A DNA stretch of 64,000 bases from Scedosporium boydii (GCA_002221725.1 NJFT01000012.1:62001-126000); one strand, 5' to 3'; positions 23,598 to 37,481 are shown, counted from the first letter of the stretch. The notes: generated from the letters alone by a model not told the origin. Translations and numbers: made by a program.

Positions 23598-24202
23598 TAT
23601 TATAAAAACTATTCTATATTATTATAAAAACTATTTTAAATATATATATATATTTTATAATATAAGAAATATATAAAACTAATATATAAAACTAAATATA
23701 TAAAACTAATATATAAAACTAATATATAAAACTAATATAAAACTAATAGAAATAGTTAAAACCGGAAAAGAATAATCCCGATATCGAAAACCGGAACAGG
23801 ATAATTCCGATATTAAAAACTGGAACAGGATGATTCCGACATCGAAAACCGGAATAGAATAATTCCGATATTGAAAACTAAAAATAAAACTAGAATAGGA
23901 TAATTCCGAAACCGGAATATAACGATCCCGAAACTAAAAATAAAAATACCTAGTTATAAGTAAGTAACTTATACTAAGAAAATGAAAATATAAAAGAACT
24001 AGAAATTTCTTTTTAGAACTAGAACTTAATAAAATAAGTAATTCTTTTAACCTCTCCCTATTATCTACTTTAGTAACTATTGATTAGTTATCTTTCTTAT
24101 TTTTATTTTTATACTACGAAATCTACTATTCTGCTTAATTAGAATTTCTCTAAGAATATTTTTACCTACTATTTACTTTTTTTTACTTATATAACTATAA
24201 TA
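23598..24202 (-). mobile_element. Solo LTR, family B, minus strand
   Basis: A 605-bp LTR flanked by AAAAG on both sides (23,593-23,597 and 24,203-24,207). In LTR orientation it starts TATTATAGTTATATAAG and ends TTTTTATAATA. It contains an array of CCGGAAT/ATTCCGG units near 23,760-23,930 and a run of TATATTAGTTT-type units. Related copies lie at 24,833, 26,697, 28,169 and 45,165. Confidence 0.85.
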
Positions 24203-24832
24203 AAAAGTTAATAAAAAGTACTATTTAAAATAAAGCCCTTAACTAATACTAAATAATTAAAGATTAAAATAAAACTCTTTTTAATAATATCTTTAAAAAG
24301 TAAAAAATCTAATAAGCTTTATATAAAGTTAATATTAAGCTTTAGAAATTATAAAAATAATATATTATTACCTTTTTAAATATAAAATTAAAAAATCTTC
24401 TTACTTTTATTAAATATAATTATTAATTTCTTAAACTATAATAGTAGAAAATATATTAAGATCTTAGTAAACTTAAATAAAAAGACTAGACTTTAGATAA
24501 GCTTTATAAAAAATAATATAACTTTAAATCCTACTTTAATAAAATATTACTAATTAAAGATAATAAAACTATAGTCTAAGACTTTTTCTTAAAACTTAAT
24601 AGAGAATTATAAATAGAGCTTAAGAGAAATTATATAGAGATTAAAAATATTAGAAAATTTCTACTAAAGTAAGCTACTAATAAGCTTTTATATTCTATAA
24701 ATAAAAATATAAAAAATAAAAGAGGAAGTAGAATAAGGCTTATAACCTAAGTAAAAAAATACTATTAAAATTTTAACTAGTTTAAGAATAAAAACTACTT
24801 TAAGAAATTATATAGTTAATCTAATAGCTAAA
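24203..24832 (+). repeat. Gypsy family X, continued
   Basis: Resumes the alignment with 14,170-14,430 and then runs on into sequence matched by 31,500-31,640, which links the two family X pieces. Confidence 0.55.
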
Positions 24833-25421
24833 TATTAAAGTTATATAAGGAATAGTAGGTAAAAAGTATTTTTAGTAAAATTCTAGTTAAGTAGAATAAT
24901 AAATTTCGTAGTATAGATTTCGCGGTGTAAAATAGAAATGAGAAAATAAGTAGGAATTGCTTATAAATATATAAAAAAGCTTAATCTATTTATTTTTTTA
25001 TTCTAAAAAGAATTTCTAATTCTTTTATAATTTCTTTTTCTTAGTATAAGTTACTTATTTATAACTAAGTACTGAAAAGTTAATTTCTAATTATTAGTTT
25101 ATTTTTATAAAGTTAATTTCTAATTATTAATTTATTTTTATAAAGTTAATTTCTAATTATTAATTTATTTTTAAAGAATTTTTCTTAATTAGTTTATTTT
25201 TAAATAGCTTTTCTTTAGTTAGCTTATTTCTAGCCTATTTTCTTCTAATTACTTAATTTCTAATTAGTTTTTTTATTAATTAACTAATTTCTAATTTAAT
25301 ATTATATATTATTATATTTTAATTAAATATTAATATATAATATATATATTTCTTACATTTATATAATATTATTTTTTATATATATTAAAGTATAATATAT
25401 ATATAAAGTAGTTTTATAATA
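24833..25421 (+). repeat. LTR family B copy with a divergent core
   Basis: Starts TATTAAAGTTATATAAGG and ends GTTTTATAATA like its relatives. The CCGGAAT array is replaced by about three copies of a 41-bp unit containing AAGTTAATTTCTAATTATTA (25,076-25,185). No matching target duplication was found. Confidence 0.6.
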
Positions 25422-25439
25422 AAACTTAAAAACCTATTC

Positions 25440-25811
25440 TTAATATAACTAAAAAAAAATAAAAATAAAAATATAATATATTTAATAATAAAAGCCTTTA
25501 AAATGACGTATTCGATGATGTAGGTACTCGAACGATATATTCGATGGCGTGTTCGAGTTCTGGGCATCTGAGAGGTAACGAAGTCTCTTTTCGATCTTTC
25601 TATAGGAAGAAATCGTCTATATATAGACCTATTTCCTCCCCTCTTTCCTTCTAGCTTTAGAAATAGAAGAAAAAGGACTATATAAACACTACTTTAATAT
25701 AATTACTTTTTTATACCTTTATTTTCTTTTTCTTTTACTTTCTTTTCTCTTAAGAATTTTTAATAATAAGAAACTATTCTTCTTTTATCTTTCTTTATAA
25801 CCTTAAGAAGG
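25440..25811 (+). repeat. Partial copia-family LTR
   Basis: Shares the block from GACGTATTCGATGATG through GAAATCGTCTATATATAGAC to TATAACCTTAAG with 34,075-34,748, 43,524-44,176, 49,855-50,652 and, inverted, 54,224-54,883. The left part is missing or unrecognisable. The GAxCTGTTTCC-type leader may be the LTR promoter region. Confidence 0.6.
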
Positions 25812-26696
25812 AGCTAGTAATAGCTTTTTATAATTATTAAAATCTAATTACTTATATCTATATCTAAATTATAAAGCTATAAGTTACTTTAAATAACTAG
25901 ATAGCTAGTAAAAGTATTAGATAACTTTTTTTAACTTTACTAGTATCTTTAAAGCTTAATAGAAGTATCTATTTACATCTTTAATAATATAACTAATATT
26001 ATATCTCTATAATAGCTATATTAGACCGCCGCCCCTTTATTATTAGTAAATAATATAACTAATATATAATTCTATACTATTTCTACTTCTAGTATTTCTA
26101 ACTTCTCTATTTTTCTTACTAATAAGCTTACTAATTATAGAAATATATAATTTAAGTAAAGCTTATAATAAATATAGTTAGCTTAATTATCTATATTTAC
26201 TTAGTATTATATAAAGACTAGCTAGTATATTTAATATATCTAACTTATTAATAATATAAAATATATTAGATATTTATAAAATAAATAATTTAATAGTCTA
26301 GATTATAGTAAATTAGATCTTAATATAATAAATTTAAAGAGATTATTTCTCTTTATATATATATAAGTACTTATAGTATATTACTATATAGTTTTAAGTA
26401 ATTAAAATATATTCTTACCCTCTATATATATATTAAAGTAAAAGAAATAAAACTAATAGTTTTTATTAGTCTTTAATATAAGAAGGCTTTATTTACTCGG
26501 CCTCTTATAGTTTCTATATAATAGATAATATATTAACTTATTATAAAATAATTAAAACTATAAGGAAATCGAGTCTCTAGAGTTATTAAGATAAGAAACC
26601 TTAAGTATATAATATAATTAAAAACTAGGATATAACTTAAATATTATTTTAATTACCTACCTTTTTATTAAGCTATCTAGTCTTTATATTTTAGCT
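25812..26696. other. RIP-degraded AT-rich sequence, no readable gene
   Basis: AT-rich transposon-like sequence full of stops. A short GC patch near 26,025 (GACCGCCGCCCC) is the only break. No family could be assigned. Confidence 0.45.
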
Positions 26697-27402
26697 TATT
26701 AAAGTTATATAAGGGAAAAAGGTAAATAGTAAGTAAAAGTATTCTTAGAGAATTTCTAGTTAAGTAGAATAGTAGATTTCGTAGTATAAAAATAGAGGTA
26801 AGAAGAATAACTGATTAATAGTTATTAAAGTAGATAATAGGAAAAAGTTAAAAGAATTACTTATTCTATTAAATTCTAATTCTAAGAGGGAATTTCTAGT
26901 TCTTTTATGTTTTCATTTTCTTAATATAAGTTACTTACTTATAACTAGGTATTTTCATTCTTAGTTTCGGGATCGTTATATTCCGGTTTCGGGATTATCC
27001 TATTCCGGTTTTATTTTTAGTTTTTAATATCGGAATTATTCTGTTCCGGTTTTCGATATCGGAATTATCTTATTCCGGTTTTTAATATTAGAATTATCCT
27101 ATTCCGGTTTTAACTATTTTTATTAATTTTATATATTAGTTTTATATATTAGTTTTATATTTTAGTTTTATATATTAGTTTTTATATATTAGTTTTTATA
27201 TATTAGTTTTTATATATTAGTTTTTATATATTAGTCTTATATATTAATTTTATATATTAGTTTTATATATTAGTTTTATATATTAGTTTTATATATTAGT
27301 TTTATATATTAGTTTTATATATTAGTTTTATATATTTCTTATACTATAAAGTATATATATATATATATATATAAAATAGTTTTTATAATAGTTTTTATAA
27401 TA
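26697..27402 (+). mobile_element. Solo LTR, family B, expanded (706 bp)
   Basis: Flanked by TAGCT on both sides (26,692-26,696 and 27,403-27,407). It is longer than its relatives because an array of TTATATATTAGT-like units occupies about 27,115-27,345 and the terminal AGTTTTTATAATA is doubled. The CCGGTTTCGGGAT array is at about 26,960-27,105. Confidence 0.85.
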
Positions 27403-28168
27403 TAGCTTAACTAAATAATAGAAAAATATTACTAAATAAACTTAAAATATTATATAATAGATAATATTTAAAAATAAAGTAGAGACTAGACTAAATATAA
27501 CTATATAAGAAATTTATCTTTTCTTATTATAAAGTTTAATTAACTTCTATATTAAACTATCTTATTAAAAAAAATAATATAATTAAGTAAAGAAATAATA
27601 GATACTAAAAACCTACTAGTATAATAGATTAAAAGTATAAATACTACTAGTAATAGTAATAAATATAACTTTATTTTTAATTATATTACTTTATAGTCTT
27701 TTAGTAACTATCTTAGAGATATAAATATAGATACTAAAAACTCTAACCTTCTACTTAGTTAATACTAGGTCTAGTATTATAAGTATTATATATATCCTAA
27801 TTACTACTCTACTTAGTCTTATAAAACTAATTTCTTATATTACTTATATAAAATACTAATTTATTATAAAGATACTACTATAATTATATAATAAAGCTAA
27901 TATTAGTTAGTAAAGACTTAGTAAGAAGAAACTATATTTAACTTTAGTAAGCTAAAGAAGAAGTTACCTAAGAAAGATAATAGAAAGAAATATAGAGAGA
28001 ATATAGAGGCTTAATACCCTCAGGATTAAATAGATTAACTTTATAGTCTAAAATTTATATATAATAAGGTAAGCTTCTTAATTTATATGAGAATTATAAT
28101 ATACTTAACTAGCGATATTATATATATCGAAAAGTTTTACTAGTCTCTTATCTTATATTAGTTAATTT
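27403..28168. other. RIP-degraded AT-rich relic
   Basis: No readable gene. Co-linearity with the sequence left of 26,697 cannot be judged. Confidence 0.4.
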
Positions 28169-28716
28169 TATTATAGTTATATAGATAAAAAAGGTAAATA
28201 GTAGATAAAAATATTTTTAGGAAAATTTTAGTTAAGTAAAATAGTAGATTTCGTAGTGTAAAAATAGAAATAAGAAAGATAACTAATTAATAGTGACTAA
28301 AGTAGGTAATAAGGAGAGGTTAAAAGAATTACTTATTCTATTAAGTTCTAATTCTAAGAGGAAATTTCTAGTTCTTTTATATTTTTATTTTTTTAATATA
28401 AGTTACTTACTTATAACTAGGTATTTTCATTCTTAGTTTCAGAATCGTTTTATTCCGGTTTCGGGATTATCCTATTCCGGTTTTATTTTTAGTTTTTAAT
28501 ATCGGAATCATCCTATTCCGGTTTTCGATGTCGGAATTATCCTGTTCCGGTTTTCGATGTCGGGATCATTCTATTCCGGTTTTCAATATTAGGATTATTT
28601 TTTTCCGATTTTAACTATTTCTATTAATTTTATATATTAGTTTTATATATTAGTATTATATATTTCTTATATTATAGAATATATATATATATATATATAA
28701 AATAGTTTTTATAATA
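28169..28716 (+). repeat. LTR family B copy
   Basis: Starts TATTATAGTTATATAG and ends TTTTTATAATA. The CCGG array at about 28,450-28,600 holds at least five units with ATTCCGGTTTTCGATGTCGG-type repeats. Flanks AATTT and TATTC do not match. Confidence 0.7.
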
Positions 28717-30744
28717 TATTCCTAGGAGAACTAGTACTAGCAGTTCTCACTTATACTTAGTTAGTTCTACTAGCTAGTAGGTAGCTAGTAGTTCCTTTTA
28801 TATAATAGTAGAAGAAGTTATAACTTAATAAGTTAATCTTTTACTATATTAACTATAATAAAACTATCTTTAATAATTTAAAATATTATAACTATCTAAA
28901 AGATAATATAAAGGATTAGAGCCTTAATATAAAGTTTAAGTATTATTAGATATTAAGGGTTTTTTAAAAGATAATAGTTAATTATATAGATAATATACTA
29001 CTTTATTTTTACTTTATTACTTTAAAGTTAAGATTTTATAATATTAATTAATTATTCTTTTAAAAAATATATTAAATACTATTTAAGATTAGATCTTTTA
29101 TTATAATTCTAAATTCTTTACTTTTATTATAGTTTATTTTAATAAGATAATTTAATTTAATATTTAAAGTATTATTTTTAAAGAAGAATTAGATAATATA
29201 CTTTATAAACTCTTTACATATATTAGCCTTATTTATAATCCTCGTATAATAAGAGATATACTATTTAAAGAAGTATAAGATAATATAATTCTATCTTTAA
29301 ATATTATAGAGTTTAAAAAAAAGTAGGCTTAGCTTAAGAATAGCTAATACTAAATCTAAGGCTATAAATATAAGGCCGAGATCTGAGAGCTTATGATAAT
29401 AATTTAAATAATAGAGGTAAAATAAAAGACTAAAGTAATAAAAGAGTATTATAAATATTACTTCTATAATTACTTAACTTAGGACATTAAAAAATAAGTA
29501 GGAGGTAAGATGTTAGAGGAATATAAAGAACTAAAAATTAACATTTAAATTGTTAAGTAAGCTTAACTAATTAGAAAGATTTATTTTTAATTTCTAAATC
29601 TAATAACTAATTAAATTTCTAATTTAAAAATTAAGATTATTAATCTAATAATAATTCTATATAGTAAATAAGAAATAGTTAAGTTTATCTATATATATAA
29701 AACTTAAGCTATTATATTTCTTATTAAAGTATATTTATATTTCTACTACTAATAAAACTGTTAGGATAACTTTTAGTAATAATAGTTCTCCTACTAAGAC
29801 TTCTATTATAATATCTACTATAATAAAATATACTAGATAAGATCTTAGGTTCTAATTTAAAATACTTCTATTATATAAATTAGATTTTAAATATTAAATA
29901 CTTTATTATATAATATAAAGTAGAAAATAATATTAATAAAATAAAATATTAATTTTAGATAAAATATAAATTAAAAGATAGTCTTATTATTTAATTAGCT
30001 TCTAGCTATCTATATATCTATATAAAAGCGAAAATAAATAGTTTTAACTAATTATTAACTTCCTTATAATATATAAATTAAACTACTATTTTATATATAT
30101 TATAGCTTATTACTAAGTAATAAGCTATTATTATAATTATATTTTTATAATAAAAAGCCTTCGAGTACTTATATTTTTTAACTTTTTAAATAAAAAAGTT
30201 AATAATTACTTTTAAATATTTATTAAATAATAGTAGCTTACTATTATTATTACTATCTCTACTCTTACTAAATATAATAGCTTTTATATTAAAAAGTATT
30301 ATATAAAAACTATCTTTTAGATTTTTTCTTTTAGTATCTACTAGTTCTATAGGGTAGGCTTTAATATATATAAAGAAAATATAGTAACCTTATTAATTTA
30401 TATAGTATTATTTACTAGAAAAGATTTTATAGTTATAAGTAAGATTATAGATTATAAAAATATATACTCTTACTATACTATAAATAGGCTTTCTATTAAT
30501 ATTAGATATTTAAAGTTAAAAATAAAAAATTAGTATCTAGATATAATATTAAAAGAGAAAGATTAAAGAAATAATATTTAATTTAATTAAAAATATAGTA
30601 AAACTTTAGAGAATATAGTACCTTACAGAGCTCCTTTATATAGTTTTAATCTATATAATAACTAGTAATTATAATATATAAGTTTTAAAATTATTATATA
30701 TATATCTCTAATATACTCTATAATATAATTCTAGAGACTTTATA
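28717..30744. other. RIP-degraded AT-rich sequence; may hold the 3' part of the DUF3435-like relic
   Basis: No readable gene on the plus strand. On the minus strand, short open stretches continue leftward from the relic at 30,745, but no motif was certain. Confidence 0.4.
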
Positions 30745-31222
30745 AATAAAGAGAAAGAAATCTAGCATCGTTTCCTTAGTAAGGTTCTCAAGAGTAGACT
30801 ACTATTCTCCTACCTTTCAGTCCTCGCAATACCTATCATTACACATCAGCTTTATAGGGCCGCCGTAGCTGTCTGTTCCACTACCAAACCTACCGCTTCC
30901 ATTTCTTGAATATACCTGTGACATTAATCTCTGTTGCATCGGAATACTTAGGCTTGATGAGGGAGACATGCTTCAGGTGCTGGTGGTGGGCAGCGTGCTC
31001 CTCTACCGAGAGCGGAGTTGGTCGCGTCAAGCTTCTTTTCTCAGACTTACGGGTAGCAAGGTGGGCGAGGAAGCCTCTGCCACCATCAGGAGGGAGAATT
31101 CGTTTGGGGGAGCGAGATATCGCATCGGACGTCATCGAACTGTTATTCAGGGTGGAAGACCGTGGGGAGATGAGATGGATGAGAACAAGAGGCAGCAACA
31201 GGGGCGGGGGCATCGCCACCAT
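30745..31222 (-). pseudogene. Broken gene resembling the N-terminal region of fungal DUF3435 proteins
   Basis: A minus-strand exon with a possible ATG at 31,222 runs to about 30,894 and contains GGRGFLAHLATRK, LKHVSLIKPKYSD and TEINVTGIFKKWKR. A GTAGGT donor follows; an intron with a GCTGATG branch site ends at GATAG, and the next exon reads YCED, TGA, then TKETMLDFFLF. Joined, this gives WKRYCED, as I recall for many DUF3435 tyrosine-recombinase-like proteins. The TGA just after YCED and later TAGs look like RIP-changed Trp codons. The frame sinks into AT-rich DNA at about 30,740. DUF3435 proteins include the 'captain' recombinases of Starship elements, but this one could be another branch. 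Family assignment is from memory. Confidence 0.45.
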
Positions 31223-31495
31223 TTAGAGCGGAAAGAGGCCCCCATTTTGGCACCATCGATTTGGGGACAGAAATTGGCTCCCTGAAATGTTGAAGCCAGG
31301 AATCGGGTTTCTGGATCTTCTAAAAAAAGAGCTTGGCGCTCACGCTGTTCGCGGCGCATGCATGATGGGGCCACCCGGGGGGGGCTTAAGTATTTAGTAC
31401 CTGGCTGTGTACACATGCCCCTCACTGCTTGTGTCCGCAAAATTGGTGGCAGAATCCGCACGATTTGGCAGCACTAACAGTGTAATCCCGCTTTA
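31223..31495. other. Rest of the 0.75 kb GC-normal island, upstream of the DUF3435-like relic
   Basis: Probably the former 5' leader or promoter of the relic. A minus-strand open frame at 31,147-31,461 overlaps the relic in another frame and has no recognisable content. A G-run at 31,378-31,385 is notable. Confidence 0.4.
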
Positions 31496-34074
31496 AAGAG
31501 TAAAATAACTAGATTTTAGATAAACTTTATAGAAAGTAATATAACTTTAAGTCTAATCTTAATAAAATACTATTAACTAAAAATAATAAAGCTACTACTT
31601 AAGATTTATTTTAGTAACTTAATAGAAAATTATAAAAAAAACTAAAGAAAAATAATATAAAAATTAATATTATATTAAACTTTTTTAAAAAATATCTTAC
31701 TTTAAGAAAACTTCTAATCTCCTACTTAGATAGCTAAGTATATATAATTTAGGTCTTTAAATTAATTATTTTATAAGAACTTAGACCTATTCTTTTATTA
31801 TCTTAAAAGACCTAAAGTATTTTATTAAATATTAGAAGAATAATAAATTAATATATATTCTAGTTTTATTACTAAACCTTAGAAGTAAGGAGGAAGATAT
31901 TATAATTATTACTAATAAAAATATAAGCTTATTTTTAAAACTTTAATAATTTATAGATATCTTTTTTATATAAGTAGTAAAAGAACTTCCTATATTTAAT
32001 AATATAAAATATATAATATAATTAAAACCTAGAAAATAACTTTCTTAAAGACTAGTTTACTCTCTATCTTATAGTTAGTAATTAGAGTTCTAATATTACT
32101 TAAAGGAAATATTAGAAAGTAGATAAATTAAAAAATTAAAAAGCTTTATTAGTATACTTATTCTTTTTATACCTAAGCTAGATAAAATCTTAAGACTTTA
32201 TATAAACTATTAAAGATTAAACTATATTACTATTAAAAATTAATACCTACTCCTCCTAATCTCTAAATTATTATTATAGATAAGTAATACTTAATACTAC
32301 TCTAAAATTAACTTAAAAGATATCTATTATTAAATTTATATTAAAAAGTCTAATTAATAGAAGATAACTTTTTATATTAAATATAGCTATTTTAAATATA
32401 TTATTATATTATTTAAATTAATAAATATTTTTATAATTTTATAGGTATATATATACTATATACTTATTAAATTATTAAATTATTATTATATTATATATCT
32501 TAATAATACCTTAATTTTTTTAAAAACCTAAAAAGCTTATTAGAACTATCTAGCTAAAGTTCTAAAGTATTTATTATATAAAGTAAAACTTTATATAAAT
32601 ATTAAGAAATATAGTTTTTTTTAAAAAGAGGTAATATTTCTTAGTTATATTCTTAGAAAAGATAAAGTTTAAATAGACTCTATTTAGGTTTAATCAATTT
32701 AGGACTAGCTAGAACTAAAGTCATTCTAAGATATTTAAATTTTTCTTAGATTTATAAATTTTTATTAGAAATTTATCTTTAAATACTTTATAATAGCTTA
32801 CTTAATTACTTTTTTACTAAAAAGAAGCTAAAATAAAGTTAAGAAAGGAAAGTTAGTATAGATAAAAGAAGCTATAAAGGCTTTTTATTTGCTAAAATAA
32901 GCCTTTATAAACGCTCTAATATTATAATACTAAGATACTAACTAAGAAACCTAAGTAAAGACTAATACTTTTATTTATATAATCTCTAATATCCTTTCTT
33001 AATTATTTAATAGTTAATAGTACTCTATTACCTTTTAGTTTTATAAGTTTATAAAGATTAAAAAAAGATAAGCTACTAGCTAATAAAAACTTTTAATAAT
33101 TATTAAAAGTTTAAAAAACTAATATTACTACTTTAAAAGAATATTATTATTTAAAGTTTTTATAGATTATTAAGTATTATATAATATAGTAAATATTTTA
33201 GTAAAAAATCTCTAAAGAAGGCTATTATAATAGATAATAAACCTTATAGCTTTTAACTTTAAAATAAAATATTATTTTAAGAAGATAAACTTTATAAACT
33301 TATTATTAAAAAGATTTAATTATATAAGAAAAGAACTAGATTATTAAAAAGTTATTAAAAAATTAGTAGAGAAGTTTTAATTACTATTAGATAGTAGAGA
33401 GCTAATTTAAATAAGTTATTTAAAATTAATCTAAATTCTTAGGAGGAAAAAGTAAAACCTAGTTAAATAAGAAAAGAGAAATTATTTAAAATAAGTTAAA
33501 TATTAGTAATCTTAGCTTAAGATATATTTTACTAGAGAGTAGGAGGAGACTAGCTAGAGTAAGTCTTAGAAAAAGCTTATCCTAGCTATAATAAAAGCTA
33601 TAAGATATAAGAAAATAAAATAGACTCTAATCTTTAATAGAGTTAGGTATTAGGAGTATAGAGAGCCTCCTATAGAAAAATATTAAGTAAGAAAGAATTA
33701 TACTTCTTTACTTATTAAACTTATATTACTAGAAGCTTTGGTATAGAGATAAGTTACCTCTTAATATAAGGCTAGAGAAGTTATAAAGCTAAAATATATC
33801 TTAATAAGTAACCTAACTAAGGAGTTTAGTTTAAAGGTTAAAGGTTTATAAGAAGTAAACTTATATTATAAAAAAGTTATAGATTAGATTTAAAATATAT
33901 TTAAAGATAATATTTCTTTTTATAAAAATAATAATCTATTATTTTATAAAGGCTAGCTTATTATTCTAAATTAAGGAGCTCTAAAAGTAGAACTATTAGA
34001 GAGATACTATAATAATTTTTATATTAGTTATATAGAGACCTTTAAGACCTTAGAGCTCCTAAAATAAAAGTTTT
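31496..34074 (+). pseudogene. Gypsy Pol relic (family X)
   Basis: The plus strand reads as gypsy Pol with RIP stops. A stretch LFIPKLDKILRLYINY at about 32,165-32,215 corresponds to the family's LFVxKxDGxLRxCxDYR. It is followed by LNYITIKN, and YLNNTLIF near 32,490-32,520 stands where YLDDILIF is usual. RNase H and integrase are not clearly readable. The left end matches 24,480-24,620, linking it to the family X gag segments. Confidence 0.65.
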
Positions 34075-34748
34075 TGTTACTATATTTAAGTAAAATAATA
34101 TTATAAAGAAATATTATAAAATTAAAAGCTATAAAATAAAATAAAAAAAAAAAACAAAAGAAGAAGTTATTTTAAAAACTAGTTCTTAAAAGAACTAGAA
34201 TAAAGGCCTAGAAGAACTAAAATAGAAACCCAGCCTCTAGAAGAACTAGAAGAACTAGAATAAAAACTACTAGAAGAACTAAAATAGAAACCTCTAAAAG
34301 AACTAGAATAGAAACCTCTAGAAGAACTCGAATAGAAACTTAGCTTCTAAAAGAACTGAAATAGAAACGTGGCTTTTAGAAGAATCGAAATAAGAAACCT
34401 AAAAATAACTTTCCGAGAACTAAGAAATAAAAATAAAAACATGACATATTCGATGACGTAAGTACTCGAACGATGTATTCGATGACGTGTTCGAGTTCTG
34501 GGGCATCTGAGAAGTAACAAAGTTACTTTTCGATCTTTCTATAGGAAGAAATCGTCTATATATAGACCCGTTTTCTCCTCCTTTCCTTCTAGCTTTAGAA
34601 ATAGAAGAATAAGAACTACCCAGACACTATTCTAATATAATTACTTCTTTATACCTTTATTTTCCCTTTCTTTTACTTCTTTTCTCCCTTAAAAATTCTT
34701 AATAGTAAAAAAACTATTTTTTCTTTATTTCCTTTTATAACCTTAAGA
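34075..34748 (+). mobile_element. Solo copia-family LTR
   Basis: Starts TGTTACTATATTTAAGTAAA and ends ATAACCTTAAGA. GTTTT occurs on both sides (34,070-34,074 and 34,749-34,753), a likely target duplication. The middle carries repeated AGAAGAACTAGAATAGAAAC units of about 20-30 bp. This LTR family directly joins the copia relic at 54,223. Confidence 0.75.
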
Positions 34749-36130
34749 GTTTTATTAGGAAAACCTAGAGGTAGATATTTACTTCTATATAAAAATATAT
34801 CTAGAGTACTAAAAGGTATAATACCTAAAGTATAAGCCTTATAACTTACTTAAGTTACTTTTTTTATTAGAGTACTTATTCTAAAAAATTAGTTTAGATT
34901 TTATTATAAAACTACTAGAGAGCTAGATTTAAGTAGAGAGATAATAAATATAATTCTTATTATTATAAATAAATATATAAAAGTTACTTAGTTTATTACT
35001 ATTAAGAAGTTTTTATAAATATTAGATCTAGCTTATATCCTCTATAAAAAGTTAAATACTATTTTAAAATACTTACTAGTCTTATTAATAATTAAAGAAC
35101 TTTTTTTATAAGTAAGTTCTAAGTAGAATTCTATAAAGTAAAAAAAATAGCTTAGAAATTATTTATAGCTTAATATTTATAAATAGATAACTAGATAGAG
35201 AAGATAAACTAGACTTTAATTAAATATTTAAAAATAATATATATAAATAAATCTACTTACTAAGTTAAAGTACTATCTAAAGTAAAGTTTACTAGTAATA
35301 ATTTCTTAAACTAGACTATTAAGATATCTTCTTTTAAAATACTATATAAATACTATTTAAGATATATTTAACTAATAATTTAATTAAAATAAATATAAAC
35401 TAAAAAAGTAAAAAAGAAAATTAAATACTTTTAAAAGATATAAAGATAAATAATAACTTAATAAGAAATTACTATAGAAAACTAATGATAATATTATAAT
35501 AAATATTAAATAAATATTAAATTTAAATTTAAATAATATATTATATTATTAATATAAAACCTTCTCTTTAGAATAATAGAGAAGAAACTTATACTAATAT
35601 ATATTTATATACTAATCTTTAAAAAGATAAATAAGAATATATACTATATTTATCTATTAGAAAAGTATTAGAAACTATATAATATATTTTATATATTACT
35701 TTTAAAGCTTTAAAAGGACTAGGAGAAGATAGATTTAATTTATAAATTACTAGACTTAGAAGATAACTTAAAGAAGTAAGAAATTAAAAAAGTTATAGAT
35801 TATAAAGATAAAAGTAATAACTAGTTTTACTTAATAAAGTAAGTAGGGTTTCTAGTAAAGTAAAGTAGCTAAAAACCTATAAATAAGCTAGAGAATACTT
35901 ATTAGGCTATAGCTAAGTATAAGAAGAGAGTAAAGGCTATAATATAAAAGAATAAGTAATATATAATACTTTTAGTAGATTATTATAAAATAGATACTAT
36001 TAATATAATAAATATCCTAAATTAAGAAGATAAAACTTATATAAACTTTAAAAGTACTCCTACTACGCTCAGCTTAGAAAATACTAAATAAACTAGATAT
36101 TTTAACTTCTTTTAACTTTTATTATTATAT
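34749..36130. other. RIP-degraded transposon sequence, family unassigned
   Basis: AT-rich, with many stops on both strands. No catalytic motif or boundary was recognised. Confidence 0.4.
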
Positions 36131-37481
36131 TCCTAATACTAGAAAACCGGTTAATTAATAGCTATTAGGTGAGTATGGCGAGTATCAGGGTTATAGGAGC
36201 CTATTAGTAGTAAATAAGGCGATCAAGCAGTGTTTATAATAATATAGTAGAAGTATATATATAAGTATAAGTTATAGTTATTACTTATATTAACTATTAA
36301 AGAGTCTAGAAGAGTATACTAGATATAGGAAACTATTATAGCTTTATATAGACCTCTCTCTTCTATCTATCTTTAGTCCTAGACTAGTTTCTTCTATTAG
36401 TCAGTTAGTCTTTAATTAACTAACTAATTAGATTCTTTCTATTTAACTATTAATTAGTTAGTCTTCATCTATCTAATCATTCTTTCTATAGTTATATATC
36501 TTATATTATTTTTACTATTCCTTACTACCCTTCCTACAGCCTTTACTATAGCCTGGCTATAATATGATTTCCTCTCTCCTTTACTCTTTATTCCTAAAAA
36601 CCTATTAGTTTACTTTCCTTATCCTACTCCTTTAGGTAAGTAGTTTTTCCTTCTTTTTTATATCCTTTCTTAGTTTCTTAATATATTAGGTTATATTATC
36701 AAATCATAGTCTAGGTCTTTCTAGGTTAATTATAACTATCTTACTTAGGCTATTAATAATCTTCTTACTAAGTAATATCCTTTTAAGATACCTAAGTATA
36801 CTTCTTATTTTAATATAAAAATTCCTTAAGACTATATAGTTTATAAGAAGTAGTTCTACTATAATAGTTATATTCGCTTTAAATATCTAAACTATAATAT
36901 TAGTAATATAACTAATTTAGCTTATAAGCCCTAGCCTTTCTTAGTTTTTAATAGATCTTTTATCTTCTAATATATCTATAATTAACTACTTTAAATAAAA
37001 ATAATCTTACTTTAATTATAAGAAGTAGAAAGTAGAGGCTAAAGTAGCCTATTACCTTGCTACTCTTAATATAGCTATATCTTAAGCTAGTTGTCTTAAG
37101 AGAGAAAAGAAGCTTTATAAAAAGAAGGTATTAGAGATTATTAGATTAGGGATAGAATAAGTAGTAGAGGAGGATATTACTACTTCCTCTATCTCTAAGT
37201 TAGAGATTAACTAGAGCTTACTAATAGATTTAGTACTATTAGATCTCTTAGTTTTATTAGGTTCCTCTAGTAGTAGCTTATAAGAAGTTATAAGCTTCTT
37301 ATTAGGTACTTAATAGGTTCTTATATATTTTTACTTTTATTATAGTTTTTCTACTTAATTAAGTACTTTATAGTTTCTTTATAGTACTAAAAGTTAAAGA
37401 TCCCTTCTACTTTAAAGATTTCTTTTTCCTAGACTTTAATTTATACTAATTTTCTAAATAGTATATCTTTATATACTAGTT
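36131..37481 (+). repeat. Family Y element copy, left of the hAT
   Basis: Begins like 801-936 and 41,252 onward, continues through the LTR-like part (TTAGTCAGTTAGTC near 36,389) into an internal region that matches 42,390-42,580. It breaks at TATATACTAG where the hAT begins. No readable Pol motif. Confidence 0.5.

Noticed and set aside
25385..25567. A 60-codon minus-strand frame, and a similar 90-codon one at 50,008-50,280
   Set aside because: Both arise in the same copia LTR block and consist of Ile/Phe/Tyr or Ser/Phe-rich low-complexity reading; no conservation as protein is apparent.
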